Shown one piece after another: positions 49,706-60,000 of a DNA stretch of 64,000 bases. Numbering within the stretch: position 1 is the first letter of the stretch; every line of letters starts with the position of its first letter. The position numbers and the translations under genes were made by a program. The stretch covers positions 124,001 through 188,000 of the forward strand of contig NZ_JABFMV010000002.1 in assembly GCF_013359685.1 (NCBI RefSeq), in the 5' to 3' direction. Origin of the DNA: Leifsonia sp. C5G2 (GTDB lineage: Bacteria > Actinomycetota > Actinomycetes > Actinomycetales > Microbacteriaceae). A model generated the notes under the pieces. That model saw only the letters and a list, made by a program, of their open reading frames with translations, made no database searches and had not been told where the DNA came from.

Positions 49706-50641
49706 GTGACAGACGGACAGAACATCCTCGGCGGCCGCATCCTGGTGGTGGCCTTCGAAGGCTGGAACGACGCCGGCGAGGCCGCGAGCGGTGCGGTGAA
49801 GACGCTGAAGGAGCAGCTCGACGTCGTGCCGGTGGCCGAGGTCGACCCTGAGCTCTACTTCGACTTCCAGTTCAACCGGCCCGTGGTGACCGACGACGAC
49901 GGCCGGCGCAGGCTGATCTGGCCGTCCGCGGTCATCTACGGGCCCTCGCTGCCCGGCCGCATCGGGGAGGACCTCGCCGGCGACGCCGAACTGACGGTCA
50001 CCGGCGACAACGCCGGCAACATCTTCCTGCTGCTGGGCACGGAGCCGTCGCGCAGCTGGCGCAGCTTTACCGCCGAGATCATGGATGTGGCGCTCGCCGC
50101 CGACATCGGAGCCGTCGTCTTCCTCGGCGCCATGCTCGCCGACGTGCCGCACACACGGCCGATCTCGGTGTTCGCCTCGAGCGACAACGCCGCCGTGCGG
50201 GCCGAGCTCGGGGTCGAGCGGTCGACGTACGAGGGACCGGTCGGCATCCTGAGCGCTCTCGCCGAGGGCGCGGAGGACGTGGGCATCCCGACGATCATGA
50301 TCTGGGCGTCCGTGCCGCACTACGTGCACAATGCGCCGAGCCCGAAGGCGGTGCTCGCGCTGATCGACAAGCTCGAGGAGCTCGTCGACGTCACGATCCC
50401 GCGCGGCACCCTCGTCGATGAGGCGGCGGCATGGGAGGCGGGCATCGACGCGCTGGCGGCCGACGACGAGGAGATGGCGTCGTACATCCAGCAGCTGGAG
50501 CAGGCGCGCGACACGGTCGACTCGCCGGAGGCCAGCGGCGAGGCGATCGCGCAGGAGTTCGAGCGCTACCTGCGCCGCCGCGGCGACGGCCGTGACGGCG
50601 GCACCGCGGGCCGCGCGCCCGACGACCCGCGCCGCGGCTGA
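49706..50641 (+). CDS. PAC2-family protein
   Basis: A 311-residue protein of the PAC2 (proteasome assembly chaperone-like) family: ILVVAFEGWNDAGEAASGAVKTL at the start, VVFLGAMLADVPHTRPISV and VGILSALAEGAEDVGIPTIMIWASVPHYV later. It is near-universal in actinobacteria; a part in proteasome or pup-related assembly is suggested by eukaryotic homologues only. The C-terminus is acidic then Gly/Arg-rich. GTG 49706 starts the conserved block. Confidence 0.92.
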   Translation: MTDGQNILGGRILVVAFEGWNDAGEAASGAVKTLKEQLDVVPVAEVDPELYFDFQFNRPVVTDDDGRRRLIWPSAVIYGPSLPGRIGEDLAGDAELTVTGDNAGNIFLLLGTEPSRSWRSFTAEIMDVALAADIGAVVFLGAMLADVPHTRPISVFASSDNAAVRAELGVERSTYEGPVGILSALAEGAEDVGIPTIMIWASVPHYVHNAPSPKAVLALIDKLEELVDVTIPRGTLVDEAAAWEAGIDALAADDEEMASYIQQLEQARDTVDSPEASGEAIAQEFERYLRRRGDGRDGGTAGRAPDDPRRG

Positions 50642-50660
50642 CCCGCCGCGCCCTCGCGCT

Positions 50661-50776
50661 ATTCGTCACGAATGCGCGCCATTCGTCACGAATAGCGCCC
50701 GTTCGTCACGAGTCGCCGCCTGACCATTCCAGGCACCCGCGCCATTCGTGACGAATCGCGCCCGTTCGTCACGAGT
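50661..50776. repeat. Array of five 13-bp palindromes between convergent genes
   Basis: RTTCGTSACGARY-type words start at 50661, 50681, 50701, 50744 and 50764. Three of the four steps are exactly 20 bp. The pairs at 50681-50713 and 50744-50776 form a 33-bp direct repeat with two differences. It fills the gap between PAC2 and uppP, whose stop codons face each other. Confidence 0.75.
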
Positions 50777-50796
50777 GCCGACGGGCGTGTCGCGGC

Positions 50797-51660
50797 TCAG
50801 GCGGCCAGCACGCCCGTCCCGAGCAGGATCATCAGCAGCACGCCGAGCGCGATGCGGTAGATCACGAACGGCAGGAAGCTGCGGCGCGAGATGTACCCCA
50901 TGAAGAGCGCGATCACGAGCAGCCCGACGACGAAGGCGACGAGCGTGGCGGCAGCCGTCTCGACCGGGCCGAACACCTCGACCGTGCAGGTGCCGGCCTT
51001 CGCCAGCGCCTCCGTGCACGGCTCCTTCACCGCCTTGTAGAGCTGGTAGAAGCCGCTGCCGAACACCGCGGGCAGCGCAAGCAGGAACGAGTACCGCGCG
51101 GCGGCCCTGCGCTGATAGCCCATGAACAGTCCGGCGGTGATCGTGCCGCCCGAGCGCGAGACGCCGGGGATGAGCGCGAGTGCCTGCGCCAGGCCGAAGA
51201 CGATGCCGTCGACCCAGGTCAGCTCCCGCAGCCGCTTCGTCTTGGCGCCCACCCAGTCCGCGATCCCGAGCAGGATGCCGAACACGATCAGCGTCGTCGC
51301 GACGATCCACAGCGAACGGAACACCGTCTCGATCTGGTTCTGGAAGAAGAGCCCGAGCACGACGATCGGGATGCTGCCCAGGATCACCAGCCAGCCCATC
51401 CTGGCGTCGGGGTCGTTGCGCGGGATGCGGCCGAACAGCGCCCGGAACCACTGCGCGACGATCCGCGTGATGTCGCGCCAGAAGTACAGCAGGACAGCGG
51501 CCTCGGTGCCGAGCTGGATGATCGCGGTGAACCGCGCGCCCGGGTCGGCCCCCGTGCCGAGCAGCTCTCCCACGATGCGGATGTGCGCGGACGACGAGAT
51601 CGGGAGGAACTCGGTCAGTCCCTGGACGAGGCCCAGGATGAGGGCGTTGAGGAAGTTCAT
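50797..51660 (-). CDS. uppP: Undecaprenyl-diphosphate phosphatase
   Basis: A 287-residue membrane enzyme that recycles undecaprenyl pyrophosphate to the monophosphate carrier for cell-wall synthesis, giving bacitracin tolerance. The two conserved motifs are [19 protein letters not shown] near 14 and [20 protein letters not shown] near 168. Eight helices fit. A standalone gene whose stop faces the palindrome array. Confidence 0.97.
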   Translation of the reverse strand: MNFLNALILGLVQGLTEFLPISSSAHIRIVGELLGTGADPGARFTAIIQLGTEAAVLLYFWRDITRIVAQWFRALFGRIPRNDPDARMGWLVILGSIPIVVLGLFFQNQIETVFRSLWIVATTLIVFGILLGIADWVGAKTKRLRELTWVDGIVFGLAQALALIPGVSRSGGTITAGLFMGYQRRAAARYSFLLALPAVFGSGFYQLYKAVKEPCTEALAKAGTCTVEVFGPVETAAATLVAFVVGLLVIALFMGYISRRSFLPFVIYRIALGVLLMILLGTGVLAA

Positions 51661-51703
51661 GCGTGGCGTGTGATCCCGGTGGTGAGGTGGGTAGGACGCG
51701 CGT

Positions 51704-53023
51704 TCAGTAGGCGCGCAGCAGGTCGCGGAGCACGGTCCTACCGAACACTAGCGCGTCGAGCGGAACCCGCTCGTCCACGCCGTGGAACATGCCGGGGAAG
51801 TCGAGGTCGGCGGGGAGCCGCAGCGGCGCGAACCCGTAGCCGGTGATGCCGAGCCGGCTCAGCGCCTTGTTGTCGGTGCCTCCGGAGAGGAGGTACGGCA
51901 GCACCGGCGCGCCGGGGTCGTGGCGTTCGAGGGTGCCGGTGATCGCATCCACCAGGCCGCCGCCGAACTCCGCCTCGAGTCCGATGTCGCGGTGCATCAC
52001 CTGGATCTCGATGTCGTCCCCGATGAGCTCCCGCACGCGGGCGAGAACGGCGTCCTCCTCGCCAGGGAGGGTGCGGATGTCGATGAGCGCCTCCGCCGTG
52101 TCGGGGATGACGTTGTGCTTGTACCCGGCCTCGAGCAGCGTGGGATTGGTGGTCGCCCGCAGGGTCGCCAGGATGAAGCCGGCAGCGGTGCCCGTGCGGA
52201 TGACGACCTCGTCCGGCCCGACGCGCTGCGGGTCGACGTCGAGCAGACGGCCGAGCTCTCCGATCAGCCGCTCGGTCGTCGCGGTCAATTGGACGGGCCA
52301 CTCCTCGCGCCCGAGCGCGACCACGGCCTCGGCGAGCCGGGTGATCGCGTTCTCGCGGACCAGACGGGAACCGTGGGCCGCGCGCCCTCGTGCGATGAGC
52401 TTGATCCAGACCAGGGACTTCTCCCCCGTCTGCAGCAGGTAGGCACGCCGGCCGGCCAGATCGATGGAGTAGCCGCCGACCTCGCTGATCGCCTCGGTGG
52501 CGCCCGTGAAGAGCTCCGGCTGCGTGTCGACCAGGAAGTGCGACCCGCGCCGGCCGCCGTCCTCCTCGTCGGCGAAGAACGCGACGACGAGGTCGCGCTC
52601 CGGCCGCTCCCCCGCCCGCAGGATGTCGCCGACCGCGGTCAGGATCATCGCGTCCATGTTCTTCATGTCGACGGCGCCGCGGCCCCAGAGCAGGCCGTCT
52701 CTGATCTCGCCGCCGAACGGGTCGACCGTCCAGTTGCGGGGATCGGCGGGAACGACATCGAGGTGACCGTGGACCACCAGGGCGGGCTTGCCCGGGTCGC
52801 GGCCGTCGACGCGTGCGACGACGCTCGCCCGGCCGGGATCGGACTCGAACACCTTTGGCTTCAATCCCAGCTCGGCGAGCTTCGCCTCGACGTACGCGGC
52901 GGCCTCCGCCTCCCCGTTCGACCGGCCCTCGCCGTAGTTCGTGGTGTCGAACCGGATCAGGTCGCGGGCGATGACGGCGGTCTCGTCGAGGGCGGGCTCG
53001 GTCGCGCGGCGTTCGTCGGTCAT
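51704..53023 (-). CDS. M20-family metallopeptidase
   Basis: A 439-residue di-zinc hydrolase. Ligands and catalytic residues are seen in [12 protein letters not shown] (His, Asp), [14 protein letters not shown] (Asp), [13 protein letters not shown] (Glu-Glu) and [13 protein letters not shown] (near the last ligand). A dimerisation domain lies between. It resembles the actinobacterial dipeptidase/deacylase group that cleaves N-acylated amino acids. No signal peptide. Start ATG 53023. Confidence 0.93.
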   Translation of the reverse strand: MTDERRATEPALDETAVIARDLIRFDTTNYGEGRSNGEAEAAAYVEAKLAELGLKPKVFESDPGRASVVARVDGRDPGKPALVVHGHLDVVPADPRNWTVDPFGGEIRDGLLWGRGAVDMKNMDAMILTAVGDILRAGERPERDLVVAFFADEEDGGRRGSHFLVDTQPELFTGATEAISEVGGYSIDLAGRRAYLLQTGEKSLVWIKLIARGRAAHGSRLVRENAITRLAEAVVALGREEWPVQLTATTERLIGELGRLLDVDPQRVGPDEVVIRTGTAAGFILATLRATTNPTLLEAGYKHNVIPDTAEALIDIRTLPGEEDAVLARVRELIGDDIEIQVMHRDIGLEAEFGGGLVDAITGTLERHDPGAPVLPYLLSGGTDNKALSRLGITGYGFAPLRLPADLDFPGMFHGVDERVPLDALVFGRTVLRDLLRAY

Positions 53024-53155
53024 CCCCCAACGCTACCTGCCGTGGCCGACCGTGGTCCCGCCACGCCCGGGGCGTGTGGACAAGTCATCCGACTGTGGGA
53101 AACCGTGCTAATGTCTTTCTTCGGCAGCCGGACAGGTTCGGCGGCCGACACCTGA

Positions 53156-53240
53156 GTCCGGGTGGCGGAAATGGCAGACGCGCTAGCTTGAGGTGCTAGT
53201 GCCCGTATAGGGCGTGGGGGTTCAAGTCCCCCCTCGGACA
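53156..53240 (+). tRNA. tRNA-Leu (anticodon GAG)
   Basis: An 85-nt cloverleaf with a long variable arm. Acceptor GTCCGGG pairs with CTCGGAC at 53233-53239 with one G-T. The anticodon stem is CTAGC/GCTAG (53183-53187 and 53195-53199), the loop TTGAGGT gives anticodon GAG, and the T arm is GGGGG-TTCAAGT-CCCCC. CCA is not encoded. It reads CTC/CTT leucine codons. Confidence 0.97.
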
Positions 53241-53246
53241 CAACTG

Positions 53247-53275
53247 AAGGCCCCGGTCGAATCGACCGGGGCCTT
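53247..53275 (+). terminator. Rho-independent terminator of tRNA-Leu
   Basis: AAGGCCCCGGTCG at 53247-53259 is perfectly inverted at 53263-53275 with a 3-nt loop and a following TCTCGTT. It starts 7 bp after the tRNA. Confidence 0.88.
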
Positions 53276-53307
53276 TCTCGTTCTCCGCCCGGGACTATGG
53301 TGTCGCT

Positions 53308-54294
53308 GTGCCCGGCAAGAAGCGGTCCTCCTCCAGCCTGTTCACTGTGCTGCTCGCCTTCGGCGCCAACATCCTGGTGGCGATCGCGAAGACCGTCGCG
53401 GCCGCGATCACCGGGTCCGCCTCGCTCGTGGCGGAGGCCGCCCACTCGTGGGCCGACGCCGGCAACGAGGTGTTCCTGCTCCAGGCCGAGCGTTCCGCGG
53501 CGCGCCCGCGCGACGACGCCCATCCCGGCGGCTACGGCCGCGACGCCTACGTGTGGAGCCTGTTCGCCGCAGTCGGTCTCTTCACGGCCGGCGCGGTGGT
53601 GTCGATCATGCACGGTGTCTCGGCCCTCGGTTCTGACGAGCAGGACACCGACTACCTGGTCGGCTACCTCGTGCTCGCGGCCGCCTTCGTCTTCGAGGGC
53701 ATCTCCTTCATCCAGTCGTACCGGCAGGCGCACGCCAAGGCGGCGACCTCCGGCACCGGCACGTTCGAGCACGTCCTGCGCACCTCCAACCCGACCCTGC
53801 GGGCGGTGTTCGCCGAGGACTCGGCCGCTCTGGTCGGACTCGTCATCGCCTTTCTCGGCCTCCTCCTTCACGAGCTGACGGGCGACCCGTTCTGGGATGC
53901 GCTCGGCTCGATCCTGGTCGGCGTGCTGCTGGCGATCGTCGCGGTCGTCCTGATCGAGCGCAACCGGAGCTTCCTGGTCGGGAAGCAGGGCTCCGACCGT
54001 GCGTGGCAGCTGGCGCTCACCGCGCTGCTGCAGCATCCGGAGGTCGAGAAGGTGACGTACCTGCACCTCGAGTACGTCGGGCCGGAGCGGTTCTACCTCG
54101 TCGCCGCGGTGGACCTCGTCGGCGACGACCGGGAGTCTGATGTCGCCGCCGATCTGCAGTCCGTGGAGGCGGAGCTCGAACACTCCGAATGGGTCACGGA
54201 GGCCGTGCTCACCCTCTCGCGGCCGGGCGCGGAGGCCCTACTGCCCACACCCGACGCGGACTCCGACGCGGACACCCGGGCATTGCGGCCATAG
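53308..54294 (+). CDS. Cation diffusion facilitator transporter
   Basis: A 328-residue efflux protein with six helices and a cytoplasmic ferredoxin-like domain. TM2 carries the metal motif HSWADAGNE (His46, Asp50); TM5 has AEDSAALVGL, with Glu-Asp where many have His-x3-Asp, which could change metal choice (Zn versus Mn/Fe). The C-terminal domain includes VEKVTYLHLEYVGPERFY. GTG 53308 is the start. It precedes a regulator/iron exporter pair on the same strand. Confidence 0.9.
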   Translation: MPGKKRSSSSLFTVLLAFGANILVAIAKTVAAAITGSASLVAEAAHSWADAGNEVFLLQAERSAARPRDDAHPGGYGRDAYVWSLFAAVGLFTAGAVVSIMHGVSALGSDEQDTDYLVGYLVLAAAFVFEGISFIQSYRQAHAKAATSGTGTFEHVLRTSNPTLRAVFAEDSAALVGLVIAFLGLLLHELTGDPFWDALGSILVGVLLAIVAVVLIERNRSFLVGKQGSDRAWQLALTALLQHPEVEKVTYLHLEYVGPERFYLVAAVDLVGDDRESDVAADLQSVEAELEHSEWVTEAVLTLSRPGAEALLPTPDADSDADTRALRP

Positions 54295-54332
54295 CGGTCA
54301 GAATGCGACCGCATGCTGTGCACAATGGAGGC

Positions 54333-55346
54333 ATGGCAAGTACCGGCTCCCGAGCGCTCCAGCTCCTCTCCCTCCTCCAGACCCACCGCTACTGGCCGGG
54401 ACACGAACTCGCCGACCGGCTCGGCGTCTCGCCGCGCACGCTCCGGCGCGATGTCGAGCGGCTGCGCGACCTCGGCTACCCCGTCGACGCCACCCGGGGC
54501 GTGGCCGGCGGCTACCAGCTGGCCGCCGGCGCCTCGCTCCCCCCGCTCGTGGTCGACGACGACGAGGCCGTCGCCCTCGCCGTCGGCTTGCGCACCGCCG
54601 CGCAGAGCGGCATCGCCGGGGTCGACGAGGCCTCCGTCCGTGCGCTCGCCAAGGTCGTGCAGGTGATGCCGCCGCAGCTCCGGCGCCGGGTGGACGCACT
54701 GCGCACCACGACGCTCTCCACGACCTTCGGGCCCGGCCCGACCGCCGACGCCGGTGTGCTCACCGTGCTCGCGCAGGCCTGTCGCGACGAGGAGCGGCTG
54801 GACTTCGCCTACGTCGCCCGCGACGGCCAGGCGTCCACGCGTACGGTCGAACCGCACCGGCTGGTCTCGATCGAGCGTCGCTGGTACCTCGTCGCCTACG
54901 ACCTGACGCGCTTCGACTGGCGCAGCTTCCGCCTCGACCGCATCGCCGAGCCGCGCCCGACCGGCACGCGCTTCCGGCCGCGCGCCCTCCCGGCCGAGGA
55001 CGCCGCCGAGTACGTCCGCGAGTCGTTGCACTCCGCCGTCGAGCCGATGGTGGTGGAGGCGATCGTCGAGGCCCCGCACGACCGCGTGCTCGACGTGCTC
55101 GGCCGCTGGGCCACCGTCGAGGAGCGGGAGGACGGCACCTGCCTCGTCCGCATCACGGCGGACAGCGCCGACTGGGCGCTGTTCGGGCTGGCGGCCGTCG
55201 ACGGCCCGTTCCGCATCGTGGGGCCGGAGGAGGCGGTCGTGGCCGCGGCCGACTGGGGCGAGCGCTTCACCCGCTCCGCTGCGGCGCTCGGGATGGATGC
55301 CGCCGCGGCCGCCCCGGAGAACGACGCCCTAAGATCGAAGGGATGA
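54333..55346 (+). CDS. WYL-domain transcriptional regulator (YafY type)
   Basis: A 337-residue regulator: HTH at 5-60 (LQLLSLLQTHRYWPGHELADRL, PRTLRRDVERLRDLGYPV), WYL domain at about 150-220 (LDFAYVARDGQASTRTVEP, RWYLVAYDLTRFDWRSFRLDRI) and a C-terminal extension. WYL proteins sense ligand or nucleic acid. ATG 54333 follows GGAGG. Its stop overlaps the iron exporter start (ATGA), so it probably controls that gene. Confidence 0.93.
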   Translation: MASTGSRALQLLSLLQTHRYWPGHELADRLGVSPRTLRRDVERLRDLGYPVDATRGVAGGYQLAAGASLPPLVVDDDEAVALAVGLRTAAQSGIAGVDEASVRALAKVVQVMPPQLRRRVDALRTTTLSTTFGPGPTADAGVLTVLAQACRDEERLDFAYVARDGQASTRTVEPHRLVSIERRWYLVAYDLTRFDWRSFRLDRIAEPRPTGTRFRPRALPAEDAAEYVRESLHSAVEPMVVEAIVEAPHDRVLDVLGRWATVEEREDGTCLVRITADSADWALFGLAAVDGPFRIVGPEEAVVAAADWGERFTRSAAALGMDAAAAAPENDALRSKG

Positions 55347-56431
55347 CGACCGCCGCCCGCACCCCGAGCACCGCCGACATCCGGCGGTGGCGCCGTTACC
55401 TCGCCGACGAGCGGGCGGAGGCAGCGGTGTACCGCGACCTTGCCAGCCGCAGGCAGGGCGAAGAGCGCGAGATCCTCCTCGCCCTGGCCGAGGCCGAGCG
55501 CCGGCACGAGCAGCACTGGGTCACCCTCCTGGGCGAGCGGGCCGGGAAGCCGCTGCGCGGCGATCTGCGCACCCGGATGCTCGGCTGGCTCGCCCGGCGC
55601 TTCGGCTCGGTCTTCGTGCTCGCGCTCGCCCAGCGGGCGGAGGCGCGTTCCCCCTACGCGGACGACGTCGACGCGACGCCGCAGATGGCGGCGGACGAGC
55701 AGGTGCACGAGGAGGTGGTGCGCGCGCTCGCCGCGCGCGGCAGGCAGCGGCTCTCCGGCACCTTCCGCGCTGCCGTCTTCGGTGCGAACGATGGCCTGGT
55801 GAGCAACCTGGCGCTCGTGCTCGGTGTGAGCGCCAGCGGCGTCCCGACGCACGTCGTGCTGCTGACCGGCATCTCCGGTCTCCTCGCCGGAGCACTGTCG
55901 ATGGGTGCGGGCGAGTACGTCTCCGTGCGCTCCCAGCGCGAACTGCTCGAGGCGTCCACGCCCAACCCGGCCACCGGGTCGGCGCTCCCCCACCTCGACG
56001 TCGACGCCAATGAGCTCACGCTCGTCTACCGCGCCCGCGGGATGGCACCGGACGAGGCCGCGGAGCACGCCAGGAAGGTGCTGTCGAGCCTGCAGCCGGT
56101 CACATCCCCCGTCCCGATCGCGCCGGCGGAGACCGGGGACGAGCACGAGGCGATCGGCACCGGCTGGAGCGCCGCGCTCTCGAGCTTCTGCTTCTTCGCC
56201 TCCGGTGCGCTCATCCCGATCATCCCGTTCCTGTTCGGGATGACCGGCACGGCCGCCATCGTCGTCTCGGCCGTGCTCGTCGGGATCGTGCTGCTCGGAA
56301 CCGGCGCCGTCGTGGGCCTGCTCTCCGGGGCGTCCCCGCTCAAGCGCGCCGTGCGGCAGCTGCTGATCGGCTACGGCGCCGCCGCGGCGACCTACGTGCT
56401 CGGCCTGCTCTTCGGCGCCACCGTCGGCTAG
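55343..56431 (+). CDS. Ferritin-like plus VIT/CCC1 iron exporter (MbfA type)
   Basis: A 362-residue fusion: an N-terminal ferritin-like helical domain at about 10-140 (DERAEAAVYRDLA, EAERRHEQHWVTLL, ADEQVHEEVVRAL) and a C-terminal VIT1/CCC1 transporter with five helices (VFGANDGLVSNLALVLGVSA). The architecture is that of MbfA, a membrane ferritin that exports Fe2+ under iron and peroxide stress in Bradyrhizobium and Agrobacterium. It should detoxify iron and perhaps manganese. The stop overlaps the convergent DUF1707 gene. Confidence 0.92.
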   Translation: MTTAARTPSTADIRRWRRYLADERAEAAVYRDLASRRQGEEREILLALAEAERRHEQHWVTLLGERAGKPLRGDLRTRMLGWLARRFGSVFVLALAQRAEARSPYADDVDATPQMAADEQVHEEVVRALAARGRQRLSGTFRAAVFGANDGLVSNLALVLGVSASGVPTHVVLLTGISGLLAGALSMGAGEYVSVRSQRELLEASTPNPATGSALPHLDVDANELTLVYRARGMAPDEAAEHARKVLSSLQPVTSPVPIAPAETGDEHEAIGTGWSAALSSFCFFASGALIPIIPFLFGMTGTAAIVVSAVLVGIVLLGTGAVVGLLSGASPLKRAVRQLLIGYGAAAATYVLGLLFGATVG

Positions 56432-56922
56432 CGCCTCCTGCCGCCGTCGGTGCCGTACGCGATCGCCCCGACCAGAGGGATGAGCAGGAACCACAGCCAC
56501 GAGTACTGGTAGCCCCAGGCGTAGCCGGTGATGAAGAACAGGATCACCGACACGAACGGGATGATCGACACGGCGAGCAGACCCCACCGGCTGGACGGCT
56601 CCCGGCCGCCCCACCCCGAACGGCCGTCGTACGGCTGCTGCGGGTACGGCTGCTGGGCGTACTGCGGTGCGGGGTAGGCAGCGCCCGGCTGGGCGCCCGG
56701 ACGTGTGTGCGCGTCGAGCTGCAGACCGCCGGGCAGGTCGGCGAACAGCGGCGCGAGATCGCCGCGCGTGACGGCGGAACGCGCCGATGCGATCCGCGAC
56801 TGCAGCTCGACGTCGGTGAGCCTCCCCTGGGCGGCGTGGGATTGCAGTGCCGCGACGGCACGCTCCCGCTCGTCGTTGCTGAGGCGCAGCGACGCTTCGG
56901 ACGGATCGGTGATGTCTGCCAT
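56428..56922 (-). CDS. DUF1707 domain membrane protein
   Basis: A 164-residue protein. The DUF1707 helix-turn-like domain is at 10-65 (LRLSNDERERAVAALQSHAAQGRLT), followed by a Pro/Gln/Tyr-rich linker and two helices (WGLLAVSIIPFVSVILFFI, SWLWFLLIPLVGAIAYG). A common actinobacterial family with unknown function, perhaps membrane-tethered regulation. Its stop codon overlaps that of the iron exporter in the opposite strand. Confidence 0.9.
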   Translation of the reverse strand: MADITDPSEASLRLSNDERERAVAALQSHAAQGRLTDVELQSRIASARSAVTRGDLAPLFADLPGGLQLDAHTRPGAQPGAAYPAPQYAQQPYPQQPYDGRSGWGGREPSSRWGLLAVSIIPFVSVILFFITGYAWGYQYSWLWFLLIPLVGAIAYGTDGGRRR

Positions 56923-57084
56923 GACGTCAGTATCGCAGCAGGCCGTCCCGAATGGCCCCGTCGACGCAATGCATTCATTACGGCCGCTCCGGCGTCACGG
57001 CCCCGGCGCCGCTCCCGTCATCCTAAGTAGCGGTTCATTCGACCGCCCGAAGCGATGTCGACTGAAACAGGAAACGTTCTCGTC

Positions 57085-60000
57085 ATGAAGTGGCCACGTC
57101 CGGCTCCGTCCGCCCGCGACCGCCGACGTCCGCCGGCGGCCTACCTGCTCGCGTGCATCGCGGCGGGCGTGATCGCCGCGGCCCTGATCGTCCCCATGGC
57201 CTTCTCCAACGCCACGACGACGACGGCATCGACCACGTACAAGACGGCGACCAATGAGACCGCCGCGTCCGCCGCGGCATCGTCGGACGCCCCGGGCGGG
57301 GAGAAGATCGGCTCCGCCAAGCCGGGCGACACGCTGAAATGGGTCGTCAGCTACGCCAACAAGACCTCCGCGAATGCCACCGTGACCCTCACCGACATCC
57401 TGACGAACGCGGGTGCCTACGTCCCCGGATCGCTGGAAGTGCCACCGCTGGCCAATCCGAAGGGCACGTCGACCCCGCGGTACACCACAAACGGCGGTGG
57501 CGCCTGGTCGAGTGGCACTCCGCCGGCGAAAGCGAACGGCGTGGGTCTCGACGGAACCCTGGTCCCCTCCGGAACGCGACAGCTGTCGTCCGAGTTCGTC
57601 GCTCCCCCGACCGCCGCGCTCACGTTCAACGGCGGCGATGCGTACAACATCGCGTTGCACGGCGATCTGATCTACGGGATCGGTCATCATCAGACGGGGG
57701 CCGTCGTGTCCTGCTCACGGTATGACGGCACCACCTGCCCCGGATGGCCGACGTCCAGCAACTGGCAGGCCTGGTCCAGCGTCGTCGGCACTCCCATCGG
57801 CTCGGGTACGAAATGGACGGGGTTCACGGCGATGCAGGCGGGCGCCTGGGTCGCCGGAGACCGGCTCTACTGGTACGCCGGCACGGCCGACGGCTCGAGT
57901 CAGGGCGTCGCCTGTCTCGACCTCTCGACGACCACCCCACGGAGCTGCGGCTACGCCGCGCGGACGGGGAGCGTGACCCGTGCGTCCGGATTCGGCGCGC
58001 AGATCGGCGGCACGGCGATTCCCGCCGTCGACGGCAACCTCTACGCCGCGGCCAGCAGCAACGGTGCCCTGGTGCTGGTGTGCACGACTCCGAGCGGCGC
58101 GTCGTGCCCGGACATCACGCTGGGCGCCACCGGCTGGAAGAGCCACGGCTACTACAGCGCGGCCGTCTACGGCGACTACGTGTTCGCCAGTGCCCAGCGG
58201 ACGACGGCCGACGCATGGTCCACCTTCTGCTACGACCTCAAACTCAAGAGGATCTGCAACGGATCGTTGAACGTCTGGCCGGCCTCCTCCTCGCCGGCGG
58301 CCGTCTTCACCGGCACCCCGTTCGCGCCCATCCTCTCGAAGACGGGGACGGTCACCGGCGTCTGCACCTTCACCAACGGCACCGGCACGTCCTCCACCTG
58401 CTGGAACCTCGCGGGGACGAAACTCGCCGCCAATCAGAACCCGTACGCGGGCACGGGCGCCTCCATCTCCATCACCGGACACGCTGCCGGCGATGCGCTG
58501 GTGATCGGCACGAAGGTCTACCTCTCGGCGGGCAACCAGGTGATGTGCCGGGACTTCGCCGCATACTCCGGCACCGGGACCGTCGCGGCGTGCGCCGGCT
58601 TCGTCCCCGTGTCCAACGCGTACAACTACACCACCCGGACCGCGTCGATCATCGCTCCCGACTGCCTGGTGGCGACCGGGGACGCGGGCATCGTGAGCTT
58701 CTTCCACGCGTCGACCGGCGGCAAGTGCGCGCAGACATCGAGCAAACCGCAAGAAGTGACCGTGACACCCTCGTCGTTCTATTGCGGGTCGGGAGCCGCA
58801 GCTTTCACCGGTTGGGACGCACTGCGCATCACCGGGCTCACCAGCTCGGCGTACCGCAACGCCCTCGTGACCCTCCGCGACCAGAACGGGAACGCGATCC
58901 GTGGGTTCGACGCGGTGACCGTCACGGCGGGCGGGTCGCTGGATCTGTCGTCGGTGCCCACCACCGTGACCTCCATCACGGCAACAGTGACGCTCCAAGG
59001 GGTCACCGCGCCCGGAAGCCTCCCCAGCGCGCAGGTCGACATCGCCTGGGTCGGCGCCCCGGTGCAGGTGTGCTTCCGAACCACCGCGCCGGCCGTCGCA
59101 TGCGATGCGGCGGCGCCCCTGACCCTGTCGAACACGGCGAAGGCCGTCACGACCTCCTCGGCGGGCACCGACGCACCCGGCGGCAATTCCACCGGAGCCG
59201 TCAAATTCCTCGTGAAGGCCGACGCGTCGCAGTGCTCGCTGGAGATCACGAAGACGTCGGGAAAGCAGTCGGCCAGGCCAGGGCACAAAGTCGACTACAC
59301 CATCACCGTCAAGAACACCGGTTCCCAGGCCTACGAGAAAGCATCCTTCTCGGACGACCTGATTGACCTGCTGAAAGACGCCTCCTACAACAACGATCAG
59401 GTCACGACCGCCGGCACGGTGACGTACGCGCAACCGATGCTCTCGTGGACCGGCGCGCTGGCACGCGGGGCGGCCGCGACGATCACGTATTCGGTCACGG
59501 TTCGAAACCCGGCGACAGGCGACCAGGAACTCCTGAACACCGTCGTCTCCACCTCCCCGCGCACGAACTGCTCACCCGCCTCCGGCGATCCGCGCTGTAC
59601 CGTGAAGGTCCCGGTCGAGGTGTCCGATCTGGTCTGGCGGAAGGTGGATTCGACTTCCGCGGCGAACATCCTGGCGGGTTCTGCGTGGACGCTCACACCC
59701 GTCGACAGCAAGGGCAACCCGACGGGTCCGGCACTGCCGATCGCGGACTGCATGGTCTCCGGCTCGTCCGGCTGCGCCGGGGCCGACATCGACTCCCTGG
59801 GCGGGGCCTTCCGGATCACCGGCCTCGGGCCGGGCACCTATCGACTGGTCGAAACGCAGGCCCCGGCCGGATTCCAGCTGGCCACGGCCCCGATCACGCT
59901 GACGATCGCCGACTCGTCGAAAACGGTCACTCTCTCCAACATCCGGAACACGCAGATGCCCGTTCCGCCGCTTCCCTTCACCGGCGGGCTGAGCAGCGAC

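Noticed and set aside
53109-53114. TAATGT as the -10 box of the tRNA-Leu promoter
   Set aside because: No convincing -35 hexamer at 16-18 bp upstream; left unannotated.
53156-53240. tRNA-Leu as an integration site for a mobile element
   Set aside because: The downstream DNA holds a terminator and ordinary chromosomal genes; no integrase and no repeat of the tRNA 3' end seen.
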